A stretch of DNA of 64,000 nucleotides from Dugong dugon (taxonomy: Eukaryota > Chordata > Mammalia > Sirenia > Dugongidae). The translations under genes were made by a program, and so were the position numbers. Shown here piece after piece: positions 47,019-56,703 of this stretch. The notes under the pieces were generated by a model, which saw only the letters and a program-made list of their open reading frames with translations, did no database searches and was not told the DNA's origin. The DNA lies in assembly GCA_030035585.1 (NCBI GenBank), contig CM057472.1, positions 93,121,601 to 93,185,600 on the forward strand, in the 5' to 3' direction. The stretch's first letter is position 1. Every line of letters starts with the position of its first letter.

Positions 47019-47181
47019 ACACGGGCCCTGGTGGTTCAGTGGTTAAGAGTTTGGCTGCTAACCAAAAGGTTGGCAGTTCAAATCTACCAACTGCTCCTTG
47101 GAAATCCTATGGGGCAGTTCTACTCTGCCCTATAGGGTTGCTATGCATTGGAATCTACTCGACAGCAATGGGTTTGGTTTT
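47019..47181 (+). repeat. AfroSINE copy (plus strand)
   Basis: GGGCCCTGGTGGTTCAGTGG at the head, CCTATAGGGTTGCTATGC in the core, AGCAATGGGTTTGGTTTTATA at the tail, which runs straight into a TATG repeat. Confidence 0.93.
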
Positions 47182-47237
47182 ATATGTATGTATATACGTA
47201 TGTATGTATGTATACCTGTGTATCATATTTGTATATA

Positions 47238-47274
<37 letters not shown>
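47182..47274. repeat. TATG/TG microsatellite on the SINE tail
   Basis: (TATG)n with TATATACG interruptions, then about 17 TG units at 47240-47273. Confidence 0.85.
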
Positions 47275-47275
<1 letters not shown>

Positions 47276-47284
47276 TCTTCTTCC

Positions 47285-48095
47285 TTTCCCTTTCTTAAAG
47301 TCCACAGTCTAAATATTGCAGTATCATTTGTGGTGCAATTCAAGGCCTCATATATCCCTTACTCTGAGAATTGCAGCTACATTTATGTTGTAGGACCCTG
47401 AAAACCTTTGGCCACAATTGAATGGACAAGTGGAGGATAACTGACTGAAGCTGGCCCATTTTTATTTTCTGCACAAAAAGTTGGAATTCAGACACCAAAA
47501 TTCTCATCATTCTCTGTTGGAGCTTGAACTGAGGAGACATAGAAAGTCAAGTGGCCATGTTCACAACAGTAAACAGAAAGATGGTCTTTAAAGAGAGAGA
47601 GAAAATAAAAGTTGGGGAGGGGATCTAGATCACAAGAAGCAGATAAGAGAAACGATCTCATGGAAAGGGTAGGAACGCGGGTTCCTGACTATGCCCCATT
47701 TTGCAGATTCAGTCTATTGAGGTTTGGCTGCATCTCTGTTCTTATCCTCCATGAGAAAACTCTGAATACGCCCAAGTAATTGTCTTTGTTGAAGTGATTT
47801 TGAATACAACTTTTGTTTACTTTTTGCAATAAAATTAACTCACATTTTCTTTTGGGAACTTCATATGAAGAAACCATCATACTTTCTTTATGAGCACTTA
47901 AGTTCTTGTAGCATATGCAAACAAGCATAGAATAACAAAATCAAAGAAAGTATTCCTGGGGTGTAGGTGTACTTTTTATTTTCAGAAAATGTTCCATAGT
48001 CTTCAAAAATGTTATCTATCTTTTGGGCTTAGATAAAATTAGTGCTTGGCATAGTCACATACTTATTTTTTTCGTTAATTTGACATCTACTGTTC
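47285..48095. other. Unique DNA
   Basis: No gene or repeat family recognised. Includes a GAGAGA patch near 47593. Confidence 0.35.
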
Positions 48096-48097
48096 TA

Positions 48098-48155
48098 CAG
48101 CATCCTTATGAGTAGGAATTCACTGGAGGACAACGGGTTTGGTTTGGCTTGTGTT
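48098..48155 (+). repeat. SINE 3'-end fragment
   Basis: CATCCTTATGAGTAGGAATTC, then ACAACGGGTTTGGTTTGG, matches only the last ~50 bp of an AfroSINE. Probably a 5'-truncated copy. Confidence 0.6.
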
Positions 48156-48255
48156 CCAGGTCAATTCCTAGCCAAAAAAAAAAAAACTTACCATGAGTCA
48201 AGCATCGTTGAAATGCATTCATGATATATATAAATGAACAAAACATATGAACATT

Positions 48256-48715
48256 CTAGGTGCCATTTCTGCAGAAATTGAAAAACTGTTCCTAAAATTC
48301 ATACAGAAATGCAAGGACCAAGAATAGACAAAACATTCTTGAAAAAAAAATAAGCAAAGTTGGAGGAGTCACATTTCCTGATTTCAAAACAATACAGTTT
48401 TACAGTGGTCATGACAGTGTGGTAGTGGCACAGTGATAGATCAACGAAATAGAACTGAGAGGCCAGAAATAAATCCTTACTTTCATGGTCAATTAGTTTT
48501 TGAGAAGGCTAACAAGACAAAGCAATGGGGAAAGAATAGTCGCTTTAAAAAATTGTTCTGGAACAATTGGATATCCACATGTAAAGGAATGAAATCAGAC
48601 CTCCACCTCAAACTACTACGAAAAAATTAATTCAAAATGTAATATAGTTCTACTAAATACAAAAGTCAAAACTACAAAATCTTAGAAGAAAACATAGGAG
48701 TGGCCTTGGTTTAGG
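48256..48715 (+). pseudogene. L1M ORF2 C-terminal remnant
   Basis: A short open frame at 48433-48630 reads IDQRNRTERPEINPYFHGQL, then WGKNSRFKKLFWNNWISTCK, the region after the reverse transcriptase domain of L1 ORF2. At the codon where L1 A and B have TGA (after FNK), this copy has a sense codon, TTG. Stops and shifts elsewhere make it dead. Confidence 0.75.
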
Positions 48716-48927
48716 GGGAAGAAAAAAATATATATATATATAAAACACCAAAAGCACTAAGAATAAAAAGTAGAAAAAATGTACTTCATCAAAATTAAAA
48801 ACTTTTGTGATTCAAAGGGCAACATCAACAAGGTGACAATACAATCAAGAGAATGGGAAAGATATTTTTAAATCATATATTTGATAAGAAACTTGTATGT
48901 AGAAGAAAAAATACACATATATATTTG

Positions 48928-49087
48928 GAGCCCTGGGAGCATATTGGTTAAGTGTTTGGCTGCTAATCAAAAGATCAGCAGTTTGAATTCACCAGCCACT
49001 CCTTGGAAACCCTATGGGGAAGTTCTACTCTGTCCTATAGAGTCACTGTGAGTCAGAAGCAACTTGATGGCAATGAGTTTTTTTATT
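48928..49087 (+). repeat. AfroSINE in L1M, with CA tract on the tail
   Basis: GGAGCCCTGGGAGCATATTGG at the head, CCTATAGAGTCACTGTGAG in the core, GGCAATGAGTTTTTTTATTTTATA at the tail, running into (CA)18 at 49092-49127. Confidence 0.92.
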
Positions 49088-49088
49088 T

Positions 49089-49091
<3 letters not shown>

Positions 49092-49127
<36 letters not shown>
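49092..49127. repeat. (CA)n microsatellite
   Basis: About 18 pure CA units directly on the SINE tail. Confidence 0.95.
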
Positions 49128-49129
<2 letters not shown>

Positions 49130-49284
49130 CTTATATATTTGCATCTATATAATCTTTTACAACTCAACAATAAAAAGATAAATAGCCCAATTAAAAATAA
49201 GGGAAAATTTGAACAGGCATTTTTCAAAAGACAGAATGGAAATGGCCCATAACGTAGGCACATGAAACTATGTGAAATATGTAT

Positions 49285-49483
49285 TGTTGTTGTTGTTAGT
49301 TGCCTGAAGTCGATTACCACTTATGGCAACCCCATGTGTGTCAGAGTAGAACTGTGCCCCATATGTTTTTCAGGGCTGTGAACTTTCAGAGATATCCAGA
49401 AGTTACCTCTGCATGGGTTTGAACCACCAACCTTTCAGACAGTAGTCTAGCACTTATCCTTTTGCACCACTGAGGGACTACCC
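49285..49483 (-). repeat. AfroSINE in L1M (old subtype)
   Basis: (GTT)n at the left, AGTTGCCTGAAGTCGATTACC, GGGTTTGAACCACCAACC, and TTGCACCACTGAGGGACTAC at the head. Same head variant as 2742-2956. The GTT run equals the reversed (AAC)n tail of RTE elements. Confidence 0.88.
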
Positions 49484-50221
49484 AATGTGCATTAGGGAAA
49501 TGCAAATCAAAATCACTTTTCATAATTAGATTTGGTAGAAAGTAAGAAAGGATATGTTCACAAGGATATGGAGAAATTGGAGTTCTCATATTTTTCTGGT
49601 TGAATTTTTAAAAGTACAGCCATACTGGAAATATTTTGACTGTTCTTTAAAAAGTTAAACAGAGTTGCCACATAACCCAACAATTCCATTCATAGGATAT
49701 ACAAAAGTAGAATGAAAACATATGCCAACCCAAAAATGTATGTACAAGAATATTTACAAAGCATTATTCCTGATAATCAGAAAGCATAAACAACCTGACA
49801 GATAAATAGATAAACAAAATTTGGTGTATTCATACAATGGAATATTATTCAGAATTAAAAAGGAGTGAAGTACTGATTCATGCTACAACATGGATAAATC
49901 TTGAAAACACTGTTCTAAATGAAACGTGTTAGTCACAAAAGACCACATATTGTTAGAGGATTTATATGTAGTGTCCTTGGAGGCAAATTCATAGAGACAG
50001 AAAGTAGATTAAGGGTTACCAGGGGGTTTAGGAAGAAGGAAATTGAAACTGACTAACGGATATGGGGTTTCTTGTTGGGGTGATGAATACTGTAAAATTA
50101 GATAGTGGTGATGGTTGCACAACTCTGTGAATATACTAAAAACATTTGAATTGTACACTTTAAACAGGCCAATTTTATAGTATGTATATTATATCTCAGT
50201 AAAGCTATTATACAAAAATTA

Positions 50222-50352
50222 ACAAAACATAACTCACTGCTGTTGAGTTGATTCCAACTCATAGCAACCCTGTAGGGCCGAGTAGAACTGCCTCTATAGA
50301 GTTTCAAGGCCACACATCTGTATGGAAGCAGACCACTACATCCTTCTCCTGT
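50222..50352 (-). repeat. Truncated AfroSINE
   Basis: ACTGCTGTTGAGTTGATTCCAAC, GTAGGGCCGAGTAGAACTGCC, and CAGACCACTACATCCTTCTCC. The tRNA-derived head is missing, and it ends at a TA microsatellite (50353-50371). Confidence 0.85.
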
Positions 50353-50411
50353 GTATATATATACATATATAACATTTTAGGGTATATCACGGTGTTATGG
50401 AAGTATATGAG

Positions 50412-50868
50412 TGTGGTAAGATTGTGTGTCAACTTGGCTGGGCCATGATTCTCAGTGTTTATATGTGATCACCCCCATGATGGAATCTGCTTTGAGTAGC
50501 CCATCAGTTGAAAGGGAATTTCCTTGGGCATGTAGCCTACATCCAAATATAAGTGGACGTTCTGGTTTTTGCCCTCTCTGGATCCTGCAGCTGCCTACTG
50601 TTCATCTGACTTGAGCTAGCAGCTTACCTGCCAATCTTGGGATTCAGCAATCTTCACAGCCTGTGAGCAAGAGCCCTGCTCTCCGACCTGCCGATCTTGG
50701 GTTTACCAGCCCCTGCAGCTGCGTGAACCAGGGGAAGCCTCTTTCCTGATCCATGGACTTGGGACGTTCTAGCCTCTACAATCGCGTGAGCTGTTTCCTT
50801 GATATGAATCTTTCTATATATACATATATTTACTGGCTTAGCTTCTCTAGAGAACCCAGCCTAAGACA
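50412..50868 (+). mobile_element. Solo LTR, ERVL type, with 5-bp duplication
   Basis: Begins TGTGGTAAGATTGTGTGTCAACTTGG, contains ATGATGGAATCTGC and CTCTACAATCGCGTGAGC, and ends CTCTAGAGAACCCAGCCTAAGACA. This framework is typical of ERVL LTRs. ATGAG (50407-50411) and ATGGG (50869-50873) fit the 5-bp duplication of ERVL with one change. It is better kept than the MaLR copies and looks lineage-specific. No internal viral genes remain. Confidence 0.8.
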
Positions 50869-50879
50869 ATGGGAAAGGC

Positions 50880-51500
50880 ACCTAACCTCAGGGAAAGTCA
50901 TAAAAGCTATACCTAGATTTCTTTTCCATAAAGTAGAAAAAAAGTTTGCTATTATAAAAAGCACTCTCTGCTGTTACTAACTGTAGCTACCTCTATTCTC
51001 TCTCCCCCATCACCACAAAAAAAAATCACATACCAGGAATTTCTTTTATAAGGTGGCTTTAGATTTAATAAAATATTTGATTTTGGGTACAAAATTTTAG
51101 GCCCCATTACAGAATTAGGGGAAAAAAATAGTAAAACAAAGACTAGTTTATGTGTTTCTTGTGAAAAATAAAGATGACTTTGTAGATTCAACACAACAAA
51201 AAGAGAGCAATAGTGACAGAGTAAGAGAGAGAAGGTAGGTAAGCAAGGTGGGATTTGGAATTATTTAGAGAAGCATAGGGTAGTGTTAGCATTGAAAAAC
51301 TCCTCAGAAGGAGATATGCTGTTTTATTTTTATTTGTTTCCAACTTAGCATCATGAAGCAACCCTTCTCATTTGCCCAAAATTTTACTCATGTCTCTTCC
51401 ACCCAGAAGATTTGTATGAGGAACATAAGTATAAAGTCAAGAAACCCTTTACAAGTTTATTGATTAATTCCCTGGTTCTTATTGACAATATCAGCTTACA
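50880..51500. other. Unique DNA
   Basis: Nothing recognised. Confidence 0.35.
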
Positions 51501-51512
51501 TATATAAGAATA

Positions 51513-51711
51513 CCCACTGCTGTTGAGTCGATTCCATTCATAGCGACCCTATACGACAGAGTAGAACTGCCCCCATAGGGTTTCTAAGGCTGTAAATCTT
51601 TACAGAAGTAGACTGCCACATCTTTCTCCTGGGAAGAAGCTGGTGGGTTCCAACTGCTGACCTTTCCTTTAGGAGTCGAGCACTTTAACCACTGTTCCAC
51701 CACGGCACCTT
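51513..51711 (-). repeat. AfroSINE (long subtype) with 12-bp duplication
   Basis: CCACTGCTGTTGAGTCGATTCC at the tail side, GACTGCCACATCTTTCTCC in the long-subtype middle, ACCACTGTTCCACCACGGC at the head. TATATAAGAATA at 51501-51512 and 51712-51723 is exact. Confidence 0.93.
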
Positions 51712-51769
51712 TATATAAGAATAAGTGATATGTTCTAAGTAGTTTATTTAATGTAATTTGTTTGCATCA

Positions 51770-51925
51770 ATTCAATAAAAAAATTATTATCAACCTCATA
51801 TTATAAATGAGGGAGCTAATATGTTGTGTGCAAAAAATAATAATAAAGTTAACTTGCCAAAAGGTAGACCTGCTAAGTTACAGATCTGGACTATGAACAC
51901 ATGCAATCTGGCCTCAGACTGAGTG
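51770..51925 (-). repeat. MIR fragment (minus strand)
   Basis: ATTATTATCAACCTCATATTATAAATGAGG, GTTAACTTGCC, then a decayed tRNA side. Confidence 0.6.
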
Positions 51926-51929
51926 CCTA

Positions 51930-53157
51930 ACTAAACCTTTACATCTGTGTGGAATATTGGTTTTACAGACCTTTTCTGCAAGTATTAATCCTGGCAGTGG
52001 CTTTATATGTAGCCAAGTAGTAATGACAATCTTAATATGAGGATACAATGGGTTTAAGTGACCACTAAGAGACAGAGCTTATAAGTGTTTTTGGAGAGAA
52101 CACTGAAAACCAAGTGTTTGCTTTAATCCAGGGTGTTTTCCTTCAATCAGATACTACAGGCTGCTGTTAGTAGTCTTTTCTACTTGTTATTGTTCATATG
52201 TTAATAATAATTTTTACTTTCTGGATTTTGTTTAAATGAATGGTGAATTCTCTCTTTTGTCTTTTAAAGTTTGTACAAATTCTGATTCTGAGTGTTGAAA
52301 TAAAATATATAAACAAGTGACTAGTCCAACTGGATATAAGATTTATCACTCATTTATGTTCTGAAGATGACAGCAATTTAAACTCCTAAATCAACACAAT
52401 TTCAAGTATCAGTCCTTTGGAAAGGAAGGTTCATAACAATTACACTTCTTATTTAAACATGGAGTTAATAAAGAAATCAACATATTGCATGCACACACAA
52501 AGTATGTTCCAAGCTAATGTATTAAACCTCTGTGAAAGTGTAGCTGTGACCAATGTATTTTTCTAAATATTGATCCGTTGGCAAACTAATATCTTTTGCC
52601 TAGACTTTTTCAGTTCATAAGGAACCCATTTGTTATCCCAGCAAACATCCATAACACAAACAAATTAGTGTGTGCACCAACCAGTATATTAAACTCATAG
52701 TTCAATAAAATTGTTGTGTACAACTAATTTTTCACACGTGGAGCAATCTAATTTTGTAAGGCTTTTACAAATATTAATTTTGACTTTTCCCAAAATGGTA
52801 TTAAACTTGGGGCATCAATATTACAACTTAGAGTTTCTCCCCTTTATTGTGCCACATATGTATGTTGACTGATAGAAGATTCTGTGACTATCAATTTCCG
52901 GTAGGTTAGTTGCTGATATACAAAGTTCACCTCTACCACTTTCTTGTCCTAGTATGGGTAACAATAGTATCCTAAGAAAACCAGTGATTTGAATGGAGCA
53001 GAATGAATATCATTTCCTGGTGCAGATAAGAGCAGCTTGTGAAAAATTAATTACTGCTTTATGCCAGTAGGCTGTTACTGAGAGGTGATTCATTGATTCT
53101 TACGTTAATAGACACACTTTCTCTTAAAACCAATATGAAGCTTTTCGCATAGGTGAT
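51930..53157. other. Unique AT-rich DNA
   Basis: No gene or repeat family recognised. Confidence 0.35.
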
Positions 53158-53553
53158 TGTCATAGTTACCTAGTGCTGCTGTAATACAAATTTCACAAGT
53201 GTGTGACTCTAAAGAGCAGAAATTTGTTTTTTCACAGTTTTAGAGGCTAAAAGTTCAAATCAGTCTCTTGGCTATGTAAATTCCTTCCTTGGAGGTAGGT
53301 CGGAGAGTTCCTTGGTTCCTTGCTTTGTAGAAGATCCTCACACGGAGCATATCTTTCCCCCTTGTGTATCTCTCTCTCTCTCTAATTTGCTCTTTTTATG
53401 ACTCAGATGTGATTAGATTTATAATTCACCCTACAGAGTATGATCTAATTTACATAACAAAGACAATCCTATTTCCGAACAGATTATATCCACAGGTATA
53501 AGGGTTAGGCTTCCAATACATATTTTGGGGGGGGCATAATTTAATGCATAACA
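53158..53553 (-). mobile_element. Solo LTR, MaLR (MLT1-like), minus strand
   Basis: TGTCATAGTTACCTAGTGCTGC at the left, CAGAAATTTGTTTTTTCACAG inside, GGGGCATAATTTAATGCATAACA at the right. It resembles the 17.2 kb copy. Flanks GTGAT / GTTGC are not a convincing duplication. Confidence 0.7.
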
Positions 53554-53559
53554 GTTGCA

Positions 53560-54889
53560 ACCTAATATTTGGTTAGAAGTGTGAATTGTTCATTAGTAGG
53601 ACTAATTTTTATTTTACTATCACTTTTTACCACAGTTTCTAAATTTGACTTCATATTGAAGATGAAATCATAACCAAAGTGCAAGTGATTAGAACTCAGG
53701 CAGGCTAATAGCTTCAATGGGAAAGGTAAGCCACAATGGAGATCACACGCAACTCCTCTTCTTGGGAATGGGGGGGCTCCACCTTGACATTGTGCGTGAT
53801 ACTTTCTGATGTCTCCATGCCTAATAAATATTCCAGACTTCAGAGGCCATCTTTTTCTACATCGTTTTAAAACAGCCAGCCTACTATAAAAAGTGACATT
53901 AACCTTTAATTTCAATGTCTTTCTCTCCCTTAGTCTGGGCTGCTGGAATCTTCACTCAGTATAAAATCATGCAGCGTGTTATTAGAATGTCATCAACATG
54001 AATAATGAATCCCATGCTTGTGGAGAGGAGCCTCAGAAAGAAGAGTTACCAATATGGTCTCTATTGTTCACATGGACATTTTGAATGGAATGTCCTAGGC
54101 ATCCAAAGCACTGAAAAGGACAAGTCTGAAAAGCCACAATAATACTTACAAAAAAAGAAAAAAAAAGAAACTTAGATTTTGAACACTCCAAGGATGATGA
54201 CAAACATATCATAGAAATGTAGCGATGAACCCCCTGGTTCTTGAAAGTAAACATCAAATTCTCTAATTTCCTGAGAAGAAATTAAAATGGAAGGGAATTA
54301 ATGGTGGTATGGAGGTCATATAAAATGGCAGGTCAAGCAAATCGTTGGTATTGGACCTTGGGCTAGAAGTGTAATAGTGAAATTTCAATATAGTTAATAT
54401 TTCTCACAGATGTCAGGTTTACCCATCACGTGGGCAACTGCCCTTTGCCTACAATTATTTGTGTCCTCCTGGAATTCAGCTGTCATCTTTGTATTTATGG
54501 CACTCATAAAGAAGACCCGTTTGCCTCTTGAAAAGAAAAAATAACAGAGGGATTTTTCCTTTAAATTGAATTAACATGGATGTTAATAAGATTGCTTTAA
54601 TATTGGTGACTTTATCTCATTCACCTAGAAGAGACTAGTGAAATAATATATGCCATTAGATTGATGGAGACTGCTATCGACTTTGTGGTGCTAGTTTTTA
54701 CATTTTTTTCAATAGGACAATTTTGAGTGGTTAAAAAAGAGTTTGCCTGGTTAATGGCAGCCTGACCTGCAACTGTAGAGAAAGTCTCGTCACCTAATAT
54801 GATTTTTTCCTCAGGGGAGATATGAAACAGACTAACTGAAAGTGGACCAAACCAAAGTATAGTGTGCCAGATAGCTTCCTTTTGCCTCT
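53560..54889. other. Unique DNA
   Basis: No recognised gene or repeat. A 117-codon minus-strand frame (53562-53915) has no identifiable domain. Confidence 0.35.
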
Positions 54890-55350
54890 TTTCATTTGTT
54901 TTCCATCCTTCTGTGCCCTGCTCTCTTCCAGGAAGGCTGATCTATAGGGAATGTATTAAAAGTTCCCATACTCTTTAGCATCTGGCAGGAATTCTGCCAA
55001 AGAGCAAGGGAAGAGAGGGAAGAAGGCAAGTGAGGTTAGAATATTTATTACTTTGGCTCACTCCTTGTGAGGTCAACTGGAGCTTGCTGCATACTTCTAC
55101 CTGTGGTGACTACTCTTGAGAGGAGACTCTACACAATTATTTCTTTCTGGGTTCTGACATTTTCTCCCTCTCTCTTATTCCTTTAGACCTAAGAGTGGTA
55201 ACAGCTGGGTTTCTATTAATTTAGGGATATTGCACTATTCTTTGCAGTTCCCCTACATCTAAACCTTTATAAATTAGTCCCTTTGTAAAATAAACTGCCC
55301 TTACCTTATTTTTAGTTGTCCATCTGTCTACCATGGGGACACTGACAGAG
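54890..55350 (+). repeat. Possible ancient L1-type 3' end
   Basis: AGAGCAAGGGAAGAGAGGGAAG, GACCTAAGAGTGGTAAC, ATAAATTAGTCCCTTTGTAAAATAAAC and TTGTCCATCTGTCTACC resemble an old L1/HAL1-class 3' UTR that I recall only approximately. No tail or duplication is visible. Confidence 0.3.
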
Positions 55351-55489
55351 TCAATAGTGTAATTTGGGATCAAGTGGTGATCTACGCATTTCTGTCATTT
55401 CTGGATCGAATGAAAAATACACTCAAATATCTGGATCTAGTCTTTGTAGGATATTGCTACATGAAATATTCACCAGAATACTTTACTGA

Positions 55490-55504
55490 TCAAATTTACT
55501 ATTT
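55490..55504. repeat. Tentative left target-site duplication of L1 B
   Basis: TCAAATTTACTATTT here against TCAACTTTTTTATTT at 63869-63883: 12 of 15 equal. The sequence is low-complexity, so this is tentative. Confidence 0.4.
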
Positions 55505-55513
55505 CTTTTTTCG

Positions 55514-56703
55514 TTTTTTTTTTTTTTATTGTACTTCAGGTGAAGGCTTACAGAACAAATAGTTTCTCATGAAACAGTACACATCTTGTTTTATGACATT
55601 GGTTAACAACCCCACGACATGTCAACCCTCTAACTTCACAACCCCTTTTTTTTTTTTTTGTGAAAATACACATAGCCAAAGATACACCATTTCAAAAATT
55701 TCTACATGCACAGTTCAGTGACATTGACTATGTTCTTCCAATTGTGCTGTTATTCTCACTTAAGATGAAGGCTTACAGAACAAAATAGTTTCTCATGTAA
55801 CAATTACTACAAATATTGCCCTATGACAATGGTTAACAATCTCACAACACATCAACAATATACTTACCCAACCTTGGGTTCCCTATCACCAGCTTCCTTG
55901 TCCCCTTCTGCTTTCTGGCCCTTGTCACTGGACTACTGTACCTCGTTAGTCTCATTCGGTTTAACAGGTCTGTCCAATCCCAGGCTGCACGGTGAACCTT
56001 GGAAGTGACTTCACCACTGAGCTAAAACGGTGTCTGGGGGCCATACTCTCAGGGTTTCTCCAGTCTCCTTTAGGCCAGTAAATCTGGTCGGTTTTTTGTG
56101 AGTTAGAATTATGTTCTACATCCTTCTCCAGCTCTGTCCAGAACCCTCTGTTGTGATCCTGGTCAGAGCAGTCTAGTGGTAGCCGGGCACCATCTAGTTG
56201 TACTGGACTCAGTCAGGTGGAAAAATTGGTAGCTGTGGACAATTAGTCCTTTGGACTAATCTTTTCCTTGTATCCTGTTCTCTTCATTCTCCCTTGCTCC
56301 CGAAGGGATGAGACCAGTGGAGTGTCTTAGATGGCCGCTCACAGGCTTTTAAGACCTCAGACACTACTCACTGAGGTAGAATGTAGAGCATTGTCTTTAT
56401 AAGCTGTGTCATGCCAATTGAGCTAGATGTTCCCCAAGACCATGGTCCCCACAGCCCTCCGCCCAGCAATTCAGTCCATCAGGGAGTTTGGATGTGTCTA
56501 TGGGGCTTCCATGACCTTTCCTTGTACAAGTTGTGGCAGTTTCCCCTGTATTGTGTACTGCCTCACCCTTCACCCAAGATACCACTTATCTATTGCCTAT
56601 TTAGTATTTACCCCCCACCCCACCCATCCCTGGTAACCAACAAAGATTGTTCCTTTTTGTGTGTGAACTTTTTCATGGGTTTTTACAATAGACGTCTCAT
56701 ACA
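55514..56703 (-). other. 3' UTR of L1 B
   Basis: Colinear with the L1 A 3' UTR, including the internal A-rich tract (plus-strand T run at 55646-55660) between the two diverged blocks. Confidence 0.75.

Larger units (their letters stand above)
48256..50215 (+). mobile_element. Old L1M-type 3' half (plus strand), split by two SINEs
   Basis: It starts inside ORF2 (GAAATTGAAAAACTGTTCCTAAAATTCATA) and runs to a typical L1M 3' UTR end (GTGGTGATGGTTGCACAACTC, GAATTGTACACTTTAAA, CTCAGTAAAGC). It is 5'-truncated and interrupted by SINEs at 48928-49087 and 49285-49483 plus microsatellites. Its UTR is unrelated to that of L1 A and B, so it belongs to an older pan-mammalian L1 group. Confidence 0.88.

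Noticed and set aside
53562-53915. 117-codon minus-strand frame
   Set aside because: Begins at an LTR edge, contains no known motif, and no supporting context.
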